A stretch of DNA of 64,000 nucleotides from Nectonema munidae (Eukaryota > Nematomorpha > Nectonematoida > Nectonematidae), in contig JAUIRK010000049.1 of NCBI GenBank assembly GCA_030549495.1, positions 124,001 to 188,000 on the forward strand, in the 5' to 3' direction. The first letter of the stretch is position 1. The number at the start of each line of letters is the position of its first letter. Under the pieces are notes generated by a model. That model saw only the letters and a list, made by a program, of their open reading frames with translations, was not told where the DNA came from and did no database searches. The translations under genes and the position numbers were made by a program. Shown here piece after piece: positions 1-12,900 of this stretch.

Positions 1-70
1 GTTAGCAGTGTTTTATCAAAAATTTTTAATGTGTGCCCCCCTGATAAAATTTTCTGGCTACGCTGCTGAT
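1..70 (-). repeat. End of a CAGTGGCGTAGCC-type hAT-like repeat
   Basis: On the minus strand this reads CAGCAGCGTAGCCAGAAAAT and then a G run. The same terminal motif occurs at 37937-37984 and at both ends of the MITE at 61848-62018. The copy runs off the window start. Confidence 0.5.
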
Positions 71-154
71 ATGAAGGCAGAGGCAAATCCAGATTTTATT
101 GTCAGTGGGGGCCATAAAAATTTAGAAAAGGGATGGGGGTGAAGATAAGATAGT

Positions 155-262
155 TTAACTTTTTTTGGTATCATGATTAATTTTCTCAGGAGGTGCAGAA
201 GCTTTATCATGGTTGCTTGGTTGGTCCTCTGTCTGGTTTGTCTCCGCCTCTGTATTAGAAGT
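155..262 (-). CDS. Candidate 3' exon encoding a hydrophilic tail
   Basis: After a ttttttag acceptor the minus strand is open in phase 0 for 35 codons, TSNTEAETNQTEDQPSNHDK onward, ending in TAA at 155-157. The block is less AT-rich than its surroundings and very hydrophilic, as a cytoplasmic tail would be. It could be the last exon of the receptor (alternative 3' end) or belong to another transcript; no donor in the right phase was found to join it. Confidence 0.28.
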   Translation of the reverse strand, partial: TSNTEAETNQTEDQPSNHDKASAPPEKINHDTKKS

Positions 263-563
263 CTAAAAAATACTCTTAAATTATTTGTGTTGTAAAATCA
301 CTGTTCATTTAAAATATAGGTTATCTTCTGTGCAACTTCATATATATATGAAGATAAAAAGTTTTTTATTTAAATTTATTTGAAAATTTGTTCGCTCAAG
401 TTTTTTTTAATTCTATTATTCTTTCTCTCTTAACCATTTATCGACCACAGTCGACATATATCGACTTTACAAAAATATGAATCGTCTGCTTTTATCAATG
501 CTCTTTAATACAAATATTCTGCTTTACATTAGATATCGTCTGATTATTCTGGTCGATAACAGG

Positions 564-657
564 TTAATGTGTATTATTGTATTTCTGTCCATTTATTATC
601 TGGTTATTAAATTTTATTTCATTTAAAATATATTTAGCATTCTTTCGTTTCTCTATC
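564..657 (-). CDS. Possible terminal exon of the receptor (short basic tail)
   Basis: Acceptor tttcag after a pyrimidine run; phase matches exon 21. Reads RIEKRKNAKYILNEIKFNNQ and about a dozen more residues to a stop at 564-566. The basic cluster resembles a juxtamembrane tail and FNNQII loosely recalls an internalisation signal, but no membrane segment precedes it. AATAAA-like ATTAAAG lies about 55 bp downstream. Inference only. Confidence 0.3.
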
Positions 658-820
658 CTGAAAAATGGGACATTTTATTATTTTTTATCAGCCGCTGTTG
701 TTAGTAAATTGGATTCTGATTTTATTCAATTTTATACATTATTAAAGATCACATATTAAAAAATTTCTATAAAAAATACAAAGTACTGGGTTAAGTTTTA
801 TATTGAAGTAAAATATTTAC

Positions 821-968
821 CGAATTTCGATTGTGCTTAGCATTGTGCATTCTCTTAAATTTGATTTTAATTTGTAGGTATTATTGCATGCGCAAACAAA
901 ACGATCCAAATTAAGCAAGCATAATTGTGAACACTTTAATTTCCCACATTCCTCATACATCTTTGATT
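821..968 (-). CDS. Receptor exon 21: final EGF
   Basis: Acceptor tcacag, donor gtaaat; starts with two bases completing a codon. Encodes [18 protein letters not shown] and VCACNN to REC, a six-cysteine EGF, then [10 protein letters not shown]. If the donor is not used, the frame stops two codons later, giving a protein that ends here. Confidence 0.8.
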
Positions 969-3900
969 CTGTGACGAGAAAATCTTAAGATTAATACATC
1001 ATTCTTATATAGAATAGATATGGGAAAATACTTTTGGTTTGAACAGAACTATGATAAATAATGAGATCGAGAGGCTTGTTGAGATATTTCAAAAGAATTC
1101 GTTCAAACGATCCATCGTGTTTGTTAATTTGACTTATACTTTTACTACTCCAGTCAGTGAAGAATAAGGAATTTTCAAAGACTGTTAAGGAAAAAGGGTG
1201 TTTAACATTTATTTTATTGATCATTTTTCTAGAGAATAACATTAAACTTATCGTTATCAAGGAAAGTCATATTTAAGGTATACTACCTGTTGGAGCCATC
1301 AAAATTTATTTGCTCTATACTATTTTGATAGGAATCAATAAAGTAAAGCTTTTTTCTGTGATAATCAATGGATAAGCCGTTAGGCCACGTGATTTTTTCA
1401 CTTAGTAAAACTGTTTGATTACTGCCATCCATATTAGCCCTTATAATGCCTGATTCATGGCCCCAGTATGTCCAAAACACTATTCTATAAAATTAATAAA
1501 AATTGAAAAAATATTTAAAAGGAAATTTTTAATTTCGTACCCATAATTTGGATGTAACACAATTGATTTCGGTTTATTAAGTTTGTACTTGATAATAATT
1601 TTGCAAAACTTATTGAATAAAGAGCAGACAGTAATGCTTCTGTCTTGAGAATCAGTAAAATAGATATTGAAACCGATCCAATCAAAAGCAATTCCTTCAG
1701 GAGACTTTAAATCTTGAAATATGGTTGTACTTGTACCATTTTTTATGTTAATCATTAATATTTTACCCTTAAAAAGTAATAAAAAATATATATTTATTAT
1801 ATGGTTATATCTTAGATATCAAAATTTTTTCTTCATAAGAATTTTGAAAAACATAAGGCAAAATATTAAAAAGAAGTTTAAAAAAAACTAAAAAAAGTTT
1901 GCAATTAAAGTAACAATTTTGAACGAAGAATAACAACTTAACCTGATTATTATCTGTAACTAACAATGAGTTTGCTTCGTAGAAAAAATCAATTCCAAAA
2001 TAAAACGAATCCTTATTTTCTTTAAAAAGTTTGTAGAAACTTGGCCCACCGTAACCTAGAGTTGAGTAGCGTATAACATTTGGCAAAACGAAAAACATAA
2101 TTATTTCGTCTCGATTTTTAGAACGACATGTTTTTCCATTTTTTTCTATCAGGAAGTCTTCTTGGCATAAGCATCTAGAAATATTCGAAGTTAAATGGAG
2201 TGAATTAAGAATGATTGTAAATTCAATAATAGTATTTATCAAGGTAGTGTATACTTGTAACTCCCTTTTGTGTTAAAGCAAATTTGACTACACGTATCTT
2301 CTTCATTTCCACACTCATTTATATCCACACAAAGCTTTTTATCATGATCAGAAATTTTAAGACCTTCTGGACATCTATTTTTAAATATGAAACTTTTATA
2401 TTCATAAATTATATCTGTTTGTGTGTGTTTAATGAATTCCATGAATTCGACGTTTCATTAATTCCCTAAGAATTTCATTTAATCCTTGAAATGACACTTC
2501 AGTTCTTAGGAATGACATAAATCCTTAGGAATATTAGTGAATTCTTTCATGAAACTACATATAGTGTTTTCATGAATTCTCTTAGTTATAGGGATTTCAT
2601 AAAATCCTTGGTTTCACAGTCTTACTGTAGATATATATAAGATAAAAATAAATATATGTTGGATAATAATCATAATTATTATCTTTCGCAGATACACAAT
2701 TAATAATTAGAATATTTGATATTGATACAAAAAAAGCCAAGTCCTCAACATAGGTAAAATGTGTATTTTAATCTTGTTTTGTAAGCAGCCCATTTCTAAG
2801 TTGGAATGCTATATCTTCATTGGACACTACAAATTGAGTTTAAGCTAATTATATTTTATCAAAAATGTATATGGATTCTTTTCAAAATTTTAAAAAATTT
2901 CAAAAGTTAATGAATCGTATTGTACAAAAGTTATTACTATTTGAGAAATTGTTAGACCTGTATATAAACTAAATGCCACTAAAATATGAAATATTATGTA
3001 CTAGTTTGGTTAATCATAAAAAAGCTTTATCTTTTTGACTATCAGTGCACCAAAACTTTAAAACATAACTTTAATTTTTTCATAATCTTTGTAGTTATAC
3101 TACGCCAAACGTATTTTCCTATTGAAGTTATAATTTACGTTTTTTACAATTTTGTTGTGTTTATTCCAGTTTATTTAAAAATAATAAGTACTTTATCAAT
3201 TTTATGGGCAAACTGCACCTTTAAAAGTAAGTACAGTTTTGATACAAATACCAAATTAATTTTTTTTCGATATAAAAATATTTAGTGCAATAGAAGCCTA
3301 GTGTAGCCACTAATCTTTCACCAGAACAAATGTCTACGCTTTTGTCGAAGCAAATATAAAACGTTGACTTAATTGAAAAATTTATATACATACTTGCAAT
3401 CATAAGAAGATGGATACGGAACACAGTAATGAGAACAACCGCCAAAATTATTATTCTTTGAGCAAACTTCACAAAATTTTCCTTCATCTGAAGCATCGGG
3501 ACAATCTGCTATAGTATCACAAAGAGATGTTTCGTTAATACAACTGCCAGACTCAAAGCATTGGAATGTGTGATTTGATAGGCAACTTTGAAAACCTTTA
3601 ATTTTTATATCATTATATTATTGATTACCCTTATTCACAAATCTGCTAAATTTTAAACCTATAATGATAAAACTAGTGAACTATTGATACGAATACGCTA
3701 CTTCAAGACGCTTCATACGCATCACATTTCGTATCCGATTTTGGACGTTTCGCACCCAAGATTCACATAAAATTTTTGGTACGAAACTTCTAGTTTGGGT
3801 ACGGAATGTCTTGTTTATAAAAAGTATTTGGAACAAAACGCCCTGCACCGTAGGCTATCGCTAAGACTCGGCAATGGAATTTTCGATTAGAGATGGCCCT

Positions 3901-6900
3901 TTTTAACCGCTGATCTCCAAAATTTTAGGGATATTGACTTTTTGAACGACGCCTAAATATTTCTTAAATACAATTCAAAATTTTAATACCATATTTCTAT
4001 ATGTGAACTTTATGGCTATTTTTAGATTTTATGGTTTCAAATAAATGCTACAGTAAAACAGTTCGTGTTGTACGTATCTAAAAGTTCTCATGGTACTCTA
4101 AAAATTAGCGCCGGCATTAAACTCGGTATCTTTCGGTAGTGGCCGATTTTATGACGGTAATGCTTAGCCTAAATACTGCATATAAGATCTTTTTGTTTAT
4201 CGCCTCACACAATTTATCTTAGTATAAACATGTTTCAAATAAAACGCAGTATGATCTTATGTTATTTCTACTTTCATACTATTATTTAAAAATTGGAGAA
4301 ATTACATGGCCTTTCATGTTTTTAATCTGATCCTAAGCTGGGAAACTCTGTTGTACAGTAAATCTGTTTTTGTATTGTGTACAACATTTAACAAGAATTG
4401 GTTTGAAGTCATTTAAATTTATATCTGGATTGTTACTTAAAATTGTGCAACTACAATTTAGTTAAAATTTGTAGCCAGAAAGGAAAATGATTCATCTTTT
4501 GTTATATAATTCTCAAAAATGAGAGTATTGTCATAATTTAGAGTAAGTTGAAAAAGTTTCAGTAATATTATCAAAAGTAAATATGTAAAATTGGGTTTTT
4601 CATTAAATTCAAGCAAAAATAAATAATATGGGAAAAAAGTCTATTAAATGTGTACAAAGACCTTTTCAAGGTATTTTTTGAAAAGTATAATATGATTTAT
4701 TGAACCTTATTAGTTATTAATCTACCCTCTCATTAATTTTTTATTGTTTGTATTAGAGGCCTAAGCGGGGTGGGCAGCTCTCGTGGGTTTGCAGGACCCA
4801 GACATAAATTACAACTGCTGGTCATTTCTTTAAAACTTACTGCGGGGCGGGACAGGTGTGGTTTCCATATTAGTTCTGCGTGTTAACTTGTAAAATTGCG
4901 TATTAGGGAATTAATTCTTAAAAAATCTTATAATGTATAAGATATTCATTCATAGCTCATATCTGAGTGTATAAAATGTAACATCAAGTACATCAAATCG
5001 CATACGCCTGGGGTTCGAAAGTTACCAAAAATATCATTTTACCTGTAAATTACCGAAAAAAATTTTTTGTCTGTTTTTACCGGCTTGAATTTTAAATATT
5101 TTTTGATAATAAAAAATGACTTATTTTAGTCTTTTTGATTATCCTACAGAACCTAATAATATAGATTCAATTGAAAGAAAGATCACACAAATGTGTCTAG
5201 TACTTGAAAATGAAACAATTTATAAAACTAAAAATTAATATTTTTTATTTGAGCAAAAATAGGATTTTAAAAAGCACAATGCGTCCAAAGTTTTTGGCTT
5301 ATCTTTGCTAAAAAACAGCCTCAGAATAAAAAGCTCTTTCGCACACACCACACGTGTTGTTCTGATTGTTAGTAAACCTTGATAGAACCCGATCTTTTTC
5401 GAGTTGCTTCAAATAACTTCATTTCTTTACTCAAATCGATTGTTAGATTTGAAGAAAATTGAACTTTTTTATTTTTATATTAGTTAATTCTTATACGAAA
5501 ATTACCGAAAATATCTTCACCATCATAATACAATCTTTAGAAAAGGTTAAGATTTGAAATGTTTTTTATCAGCATTGCGACTCACACTTTTGAAATCACT
5601 GTTCTATAGTCTACATTCAACATCGAAACAGTATAGTCGGGTAAGGTCTTACTTTACTTAAAGCTTTCATTATATAGTGTGGGATGAATTATTTTTTTAA
5701 TGTTATTAATAAGTTATTAATTATAATTTTTATCTTTTCTAAGTCTTTTCATATTTTAAAAATAGTTACATAATCACTGTTTAAAGCATGTATGAGAGAT
5801 ATTTGGAGGTTTGAACTATAAAAAACAATTTCATTTTTTGTCCTTTTATATCGAGAATTTTCAGTACACAGCATGATAACGAAGGATTATTGTACAGTGT
5901 CGTCTTCAGGATTTTAGGGTGGGATTGGGATGAGAGCATATTTCAATGTAGTTGCAAGGTGCACGTACCTGATTGTAGATTGTATATATATAACTATTTA
6001 GTAATGAAAAATAATCTTGAATTAATCGCATTTTGCGGTTTATTGGCTTACTGAAGAACTTTTCATAGGTTGAAAGCTTTGAAGTCCGAAATAGGGTATA
6101 TTATTTAAAGCCGTATACTAAATCAAATTAAATTTTTACCTTTTAAAGACTTATTTTTATAAGAACATTGTTCGTTTGATTCATCTGATTTGTCATGGCA
6201 ATCCATTTCACCATCGCACATCCAATTAGCTGGGATGCAATGAGTTCCACTTTTGCACAAAAAATCATGAGATGTAGAACACCACTCTTTAATATCCAAA
6301 GTTTGGCACATCTTAACATCTAAAATATAATTATTTTAAACTTTTTCATTTCTATATCTTGTTCTCTATTTATTTCATTCATATTTAGATATACTTAAAG
6401 ATCAATTTTAATATGAAATACTACTTTTCGATTTTATTCTTTTTAGGCTCTTTTATGCATATTCTTCATTTCCACTGTCTTAGAGTGTTCTAACAAAAAT
6501 GCGTGACAAAAAATTGAAATTTTTAATTAAAACGGAAAATAATTAGACAACGCCAAAATAAACATTTTGACACAAGAATGAATTAAAAAAAATATTTTTG
6601 ATAGCTTTAATGAAATTACCACATACGTTTGAAGAATTTTTTAAAAATAGTCATGTGATCGAGTGTATCAAAATTTATTCTTGATTTATAACTTATAGGA
6701 ATAAAAATGTCGGTTATCATTTATCTAAACATGGGAAGAATGGTCGCTCTTTTCCAAAAATTCATCGACTGACTTACTTTGTGCAATCGCGAGTTACATT
6801 CGCTTCTACGACTTAAAATGTGAATATCGTAAATCTAAGTGATTTATAACTCAATTTGAATAAACTAATTTATTTATTTTTTATTTTATTTGTCACTAGA

Positions 6901-9900
6901 ATATGTATTTTAAACGTAAAGATTGATTGACACACTTCACGTTATCAAAATATGATATTATTTCTTGTTTTAAACAGAGTATATGAATAGGGAGCGCTTA
7001 CAAATAACAAACAATCTGAAGTGGGTGAGGGGAATGCGTGTACACAAAACTTAACAAAAGGTTAGGGTTCAGTTAGGAGGGGGAGGGTAGTCAAAAGTGA
7101 TATGATTTTTCATGAAAAAATATATATAAATCCCCTAAAATCCTATATTATTATGTATTCTTTTTATCCTGTTTTTATTGACTCCGTGTAGAATTTGAAC
7201 CAGCCGTTGTTTCATATAGAATGCTGCTGGTGATGTCTTGACAAATATCGGATATGAGCTTTCTTCGGATGTGTTTCATTAAATGTTTTTCTATTAATAC
7301 ATACATTTTAGTTTTCTTAGAATCTTTTTCATTAAATCTTTTCCACTATATGTATTGATTGTAGCGACATTTTTTGGAATCAACCTGTAATGGTTAACAT
7401 GGGGAACGTTTTTTTGGCATGAAATAATTTTTTTGATAGATGAGTGGGAATATACCCTTTTTGAAACTTAGTTCTTAGAATAAATGCAAGAGTTTGTTTT
7501 TCACATCAACATATATCATAGATTTTCAAATATGAGTACTCATAACCCCAAAATAGTTCATATGCCTATTTTATGAGTTTTTGGCCTGAGTAAATTAACC
7601 CTTTCTTGACCAGTGTATCATATATGATACATAAACAATTTTACCTTCGTCTACTTTTTCAAATTGTTTTGTATATTAATCTTCTGCTTTTTAATAAATA
7701 TCGTCTGATGGTCACGAAAGGGTTAAGTCATTTTCTCACATCGCGCACATATATTTTTGGTAGAAAACTTTTTTAAGCCTGAAATTAATTTCTATACATA
7801 TTTTCTAACTTTGATGACGTCAATCTTCTATAAATACAAAATTTGGACATTTTATTGTTCACCTCAAATTTACTAAAAATTTACTAAATTTATTAGAGTG
7901 TCTCCCATCAAATTATACTACAAAAACTCAAAATATGTGGATTTGACACCAAAACTTTGAGATTCTTTTTTTACTATTTTCACAATAGATCCCAATTAGT
8001 TTCCATAAATAATTTTAGATCAACTGAGTCATCTATCACTTCAGGTTTACTGCAAGGATCAATCTTTGGTCCGTTACTCTTTTCAATATTTATAAATAGA
8101 ATATTTAACGCAAACACAAATATTGATGAAACTTTATTTGCTGACGACACCTCAATTATTGTTTTCCTTAATCGTGATTTAGATTATAAATCAGCTCAAA
8201 TGTCCTTGAATGTTAATCTCAAAAAAGTATATGATTGGATCACTTTGAAACATTATGAATGAAACAAAAACAAAAAGTATGCGTTTTACGACATTGAAAC
8301 AACGTTTTGACATATTTAAAGATACTGATATTGAAGGTGTTGAACATTTAACTTCTTAGGTCTGATTATAAATAAAAAGTTTACATGGAATGACCACATG
8401 CAGTATTTAAGTAGTAAGGTATCAAGTGTAATAGTTATGCTAAAAAAGACAAGAATAATTTTACCTGTTAAAATAAACATTCTTTTGAATAAAACTCTTT
8501 TGCTACCACATATAACATATAGTGTCATCAATTGGGGGCATTCTGACACGTCTAGTCTGTTATATTTACAAAAAAAGCATTACGTGTCATTTTTAGTAAA
8601 CATAAGGCTTGCCATATTGATTAGATCTTTTATGACAATCAGTTAGTAAAATTAACTGAAATCTTCTGTAAATCTATTGGCTTATTTCTTTACAAATATA
8701 TTCATAGTATGTTACCCTATCTATTTTACGAAACTTTTAAACTTGATACACAAAGTTTACATGCCTATCCCCTAAGGAACTCACATCTTATAAAATTAGC
8801 TACTTTTACATTACACAAATATAAACAAACTATTACTTATAAATGTTGTTTTTTGGAATAAGATGTTTTGCTACTCAAATTTTGCTCACCCAAAGAGTTT
8901 AGTTATAATTTAAATTTTGATTTGTTTTAATCAAACAAGTACATTCTTTGCATTAAAATACATTTTAAATAAATCTTTTTCAATATAAACGTTAATACAA
9001 ATTTTGTTGTCCTATTTATGTTTAATTTTTTAAAAAGATATAAAATAAAATTATCTGCCTTACCTTCTCATTCAAGAAGATATGTGGCCAATTCGTTTTT
9101 AAAGAATTATTCCTTTAAATTTAATGTATCTATATAAAAATAGTTATTTTTCGTGGACATAAAATGTTTTGGTCATACCAGGGCGAGGAAAAATTGACCC
9201 AAAAAATTGGAAAAAATAGACTTTTACTCAGAGAAAAAATTGACTTTATTGACCTTTTAAAGTTTCATTGAATTGAACAACTAAGAACACTTTAGAGAAA
9301 GTATTGAAAATTATTTCAAAGAATCCATGACTTTGTAATACAACAACATATAATTAATGACATTTTCTGATTTAAAATTCGATCATTTTCTAGCAGTTTT
9401 TTCAGGTTAGAAAAAGATCTTTCTACTTCTAAAGTTAAAACTTGACAATTTTGTAATTTGGGATAAGTACTGCGAGAGATTTGAGAGTTTTCCATATTCA
9501 TGATTTTATTGATTTCATTTTATTTGAATCTATTTTCAAGATAACTTTTAACGCCACATTCGTCCTAAATGACATAATGTTGAAACAAGTAAAGGCATCT
9601 TCGCCTGAAAAAGTCTCTGTTTAATTTTTCCGACTAAATCAATGAATCGTGAATATTCTCTAATTATTGTTAGCAAGTTTTGACACAGATTTTCTTTTTT
9701 TAACTATTTCTTTATATTTGACAATAAAATTCCATCATTTTTATCGTTATAATTTCTTCACTGCTGGAAGATTTTAATGAAAATATTTTGCTGCTTGCAA
9801 CCAATTTGTCAATTTCGTTACAATTGGAACTGAAGTGTTGGGTTTGAAAAGAGAATCTTCTTTTTCTATTACTAATTTTGATGCCGGTAATCTACAATTT

Positions 9901-12900
9901 TGCAGGATAACTTAACTTTTAAGGTAAACTTGTGAAAAAGATGTGAAAAACATGCAATGATAAAAAAGTTTTGGAATAAAATTCCATAACTTCTGCAGCA
10001 GATATATCGTATGTAACCACGTTTGTCAACAAAAATAATTTGCCTTACAAAAAACTTCTTCATGTTTAACCTCAGTCAGGCAAACTTTACAGTAAAACCT
10101 TTTATTAAATGAAAAAAAGACCAACTATTGTGGAAGTGTTGATATAAAGAAGAAATCTTGTATGTATCGCTTGTAACATTATTAGGCACATTGAATCAAA
10201 AAGTGTTAAATATAAAAATTGACTTTATTGACCTAAACTCGAAAAATTGACTTAAAATTTGAAATTAGTTCAAAATTTTTTAGACTAAACAAGTAAAGAT
10301 CTTACCAAAAAGTGTTGTTTTTGAAATACTAATATATGTTTTAAGGGAGTTAATTTTTTGAAGAAGACTCACTTGAGATTATGATGACATTTTTAAAACT
10401 AAGAAGTGAAAATTGAAAAAAACTGTTGCTAAAATGAAGGTTCTACTACATTTTTGAGCAAAAATGCATATCTTCAAAATATAACTAAGTAATTAAGTGC
10501 TTGCGAATCTATTTGTGAGGATAATCGAGATAAAAGTTGCGGTATATAAGACATAGGGGTTACCCTTTTTGACTTTTGGGGAGATGAAAATATCAAAAAT
10601 GACTAAAAAGTGCTTAACGTCATTATAAAGAGATTTTAATATATACCAATTACTTGGAACTTTTTTCTATCTTGTCTTAACTTTAATAATATTTCATTTG
10701 ACAAGCATTTCAGTATCATGGAACTACTAATGTATTTCTCTATATTAAAGTTAATAGTGATAAAACCACGCAGTAAAAATTATAAAAAATATGTCCGTGA
10801 TTATGGTTAGGGTTACATTCTTTTTAAGAAAATAACATGAGTTAGCAATAATGTACATTGTAGTCTTTTCATTCTAGAAGGCACAATTGTGCCATTTGGT
10901 TCGAATTATGGCAAAGAATGTTTGATGCTGAGGATTCGAACGCAAGAGTTTGTAGTATTAAATCCATACGCAATTGTGTTTTCTCGATGAAAACATCCCA
11001 CAGTACCTTTACCTTTACCATGCATCTAAATCTATTCAAACTAACTCCAAAGCCTTCTTATTATATATGGTATAATATGAATTTAAAGGAAGAAATATAC
11101 AGAAAAATCAATAGTTTACTATCCACATAAAAAGGAAATAACTTAAAACTAATATATTTATGTTTAATATAATTTAACTTTTAAATATAATGATTCAGGT
11201 AGAAATAAAACTAAGCATAATAGATTGGACTAAGAAAAAACAGATGGATTACCTTCATCTTCTCCATTATCGCAATCATTATATCCATCACATTTTACAA
11301 TATCGGGTAAGCACTTTTGATTTCTTTGATTTGTGCACCTAAATTCGGTTTTAGAACATTCCGAAATAGGCACTAAATTTCTAGTGTTTTCAGAATAGGA
11401 ATTCATCATATCAAGACCTGTGTATAAAAATAAAAACTTTGCAAATAACTTTCATTAATATTAATACAAAAATATCAAAAATATACTTAAAGAAAAAAGT
11501 GAACCCATCTTGAAAGAAAAGTGAAAATAGTTTTTTGGAAAAACTCGTTTTGATTGGAAGTTGAACTATAGTAAACTATATTTATTATAAATTCAGACTG
11601 ATTATTATTAAATAAGGCATGATATAAATTTAGTTTTAATCTCGATAAAAATTCGATCCTAATCCTTCATCTTGATCAGGCCAATTACGTAAGGTTTTGT
11701 TTTATTTAAATGCGAATAGCGATAAATATTTTTTGAATCATAGTACTTAACATATTTTATGTATACTTATCTTTAATCTATTTAATCTTCAATTGATTTC
11801 ATCAAAAAACTTTTATACAAACAGTTAGCTATATCAACGACTGTGATTACTTTCGCTAGGGCACGTTTCAAAATACGGAAGGACACGGAGAGTTTTTTGA
11901 AAACATTTCAGTTAGAAATACGAAAAAATCAAAATTACAATAATTTTCAGAGTTCGGTGCATTTCTCATTTAGTTACGATCCCTCGCACTACGGATCATT
12001 TTGTACTTACTCTGTATACGGACTAGGGACATTTTTTCCGCCAATCATATATGAGTAAAATTTGCTAAAAAAATACCTTCTATAATTATTGAGAAAAAAT
12101 TACTGAGAAACGTAGTATCTATTTTTATACATTCCTAGGGAATGCTTCTTTGAGCAGAATAATTCAACAATTTTTTCTACTTGATAATGAAACTTGAGAA
12201 AAAATGATATTAACGCCATCTACAATTCTTTTTTTGATCAAAGCAAACTTTACAACTAAGAACCAAATTGATGTTGATAAATAAGCACTAGCACTAAATA
12301 TCTTACTACTACTGCCTTGGTAATCTCAACTGAGACTCATAAGCACACACCATCGTACTACCCTACACGAACGTACTTATCTACTACTTATATACATTAT
12401 ACATCTCGTATGTAAAATGGTGAAGATAGCATGAGTTGATTTCTATAGGAATAATCTAGAGAAACAAATGTTCTCGATGGACCACACTGTACGCGATATA
12501 CAGAGATCGTGGTTCAAATCCATGTTGAGGCACATTATTTTTCTCTAGGTTATTTCTCGATACATTTAGTGTACGTAGAATCATACTGTGATTGCATCGC
12601 TAGTGCTTCTATGTCTTACTACCACTATCTATGATGTTGATAAAATTTGTTAGTAATAAATAAAACTTTTTCATATCAGATATTCAATAATATTACATTT
12701 CTACGTGTTTTTCATTTTGCTATTGTGATGTATTTACTCAAAGGATGTTGGCATTTCGGTTCTAGGAAAAGCGGCAAAAGAGAAGTTCGCCAGTTTTACA
12801 AATGTTTGATATTGCCGCCTTTTGCTACTCATAGTAGCTGTGCGTATAGGTTGCCAATTCTTCTTCTTTGCCAACTCTTCTGCATTTACCGGCATTTTGT

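Noticed and set aside
577-759. Plus-strand open frame of 60 codons rich in Phe and Ile
   Set aside because: It runs antisense to the receptor 3' region; hydrophobicity comes only from T-rich sequence. No homology or splice context.
12440-12540. tRNA gene with B box GGTTCAAATCC
   Set aside because: T arm folds, but D arm and acceptor stem do not; better explained as a SINE-type remnant.
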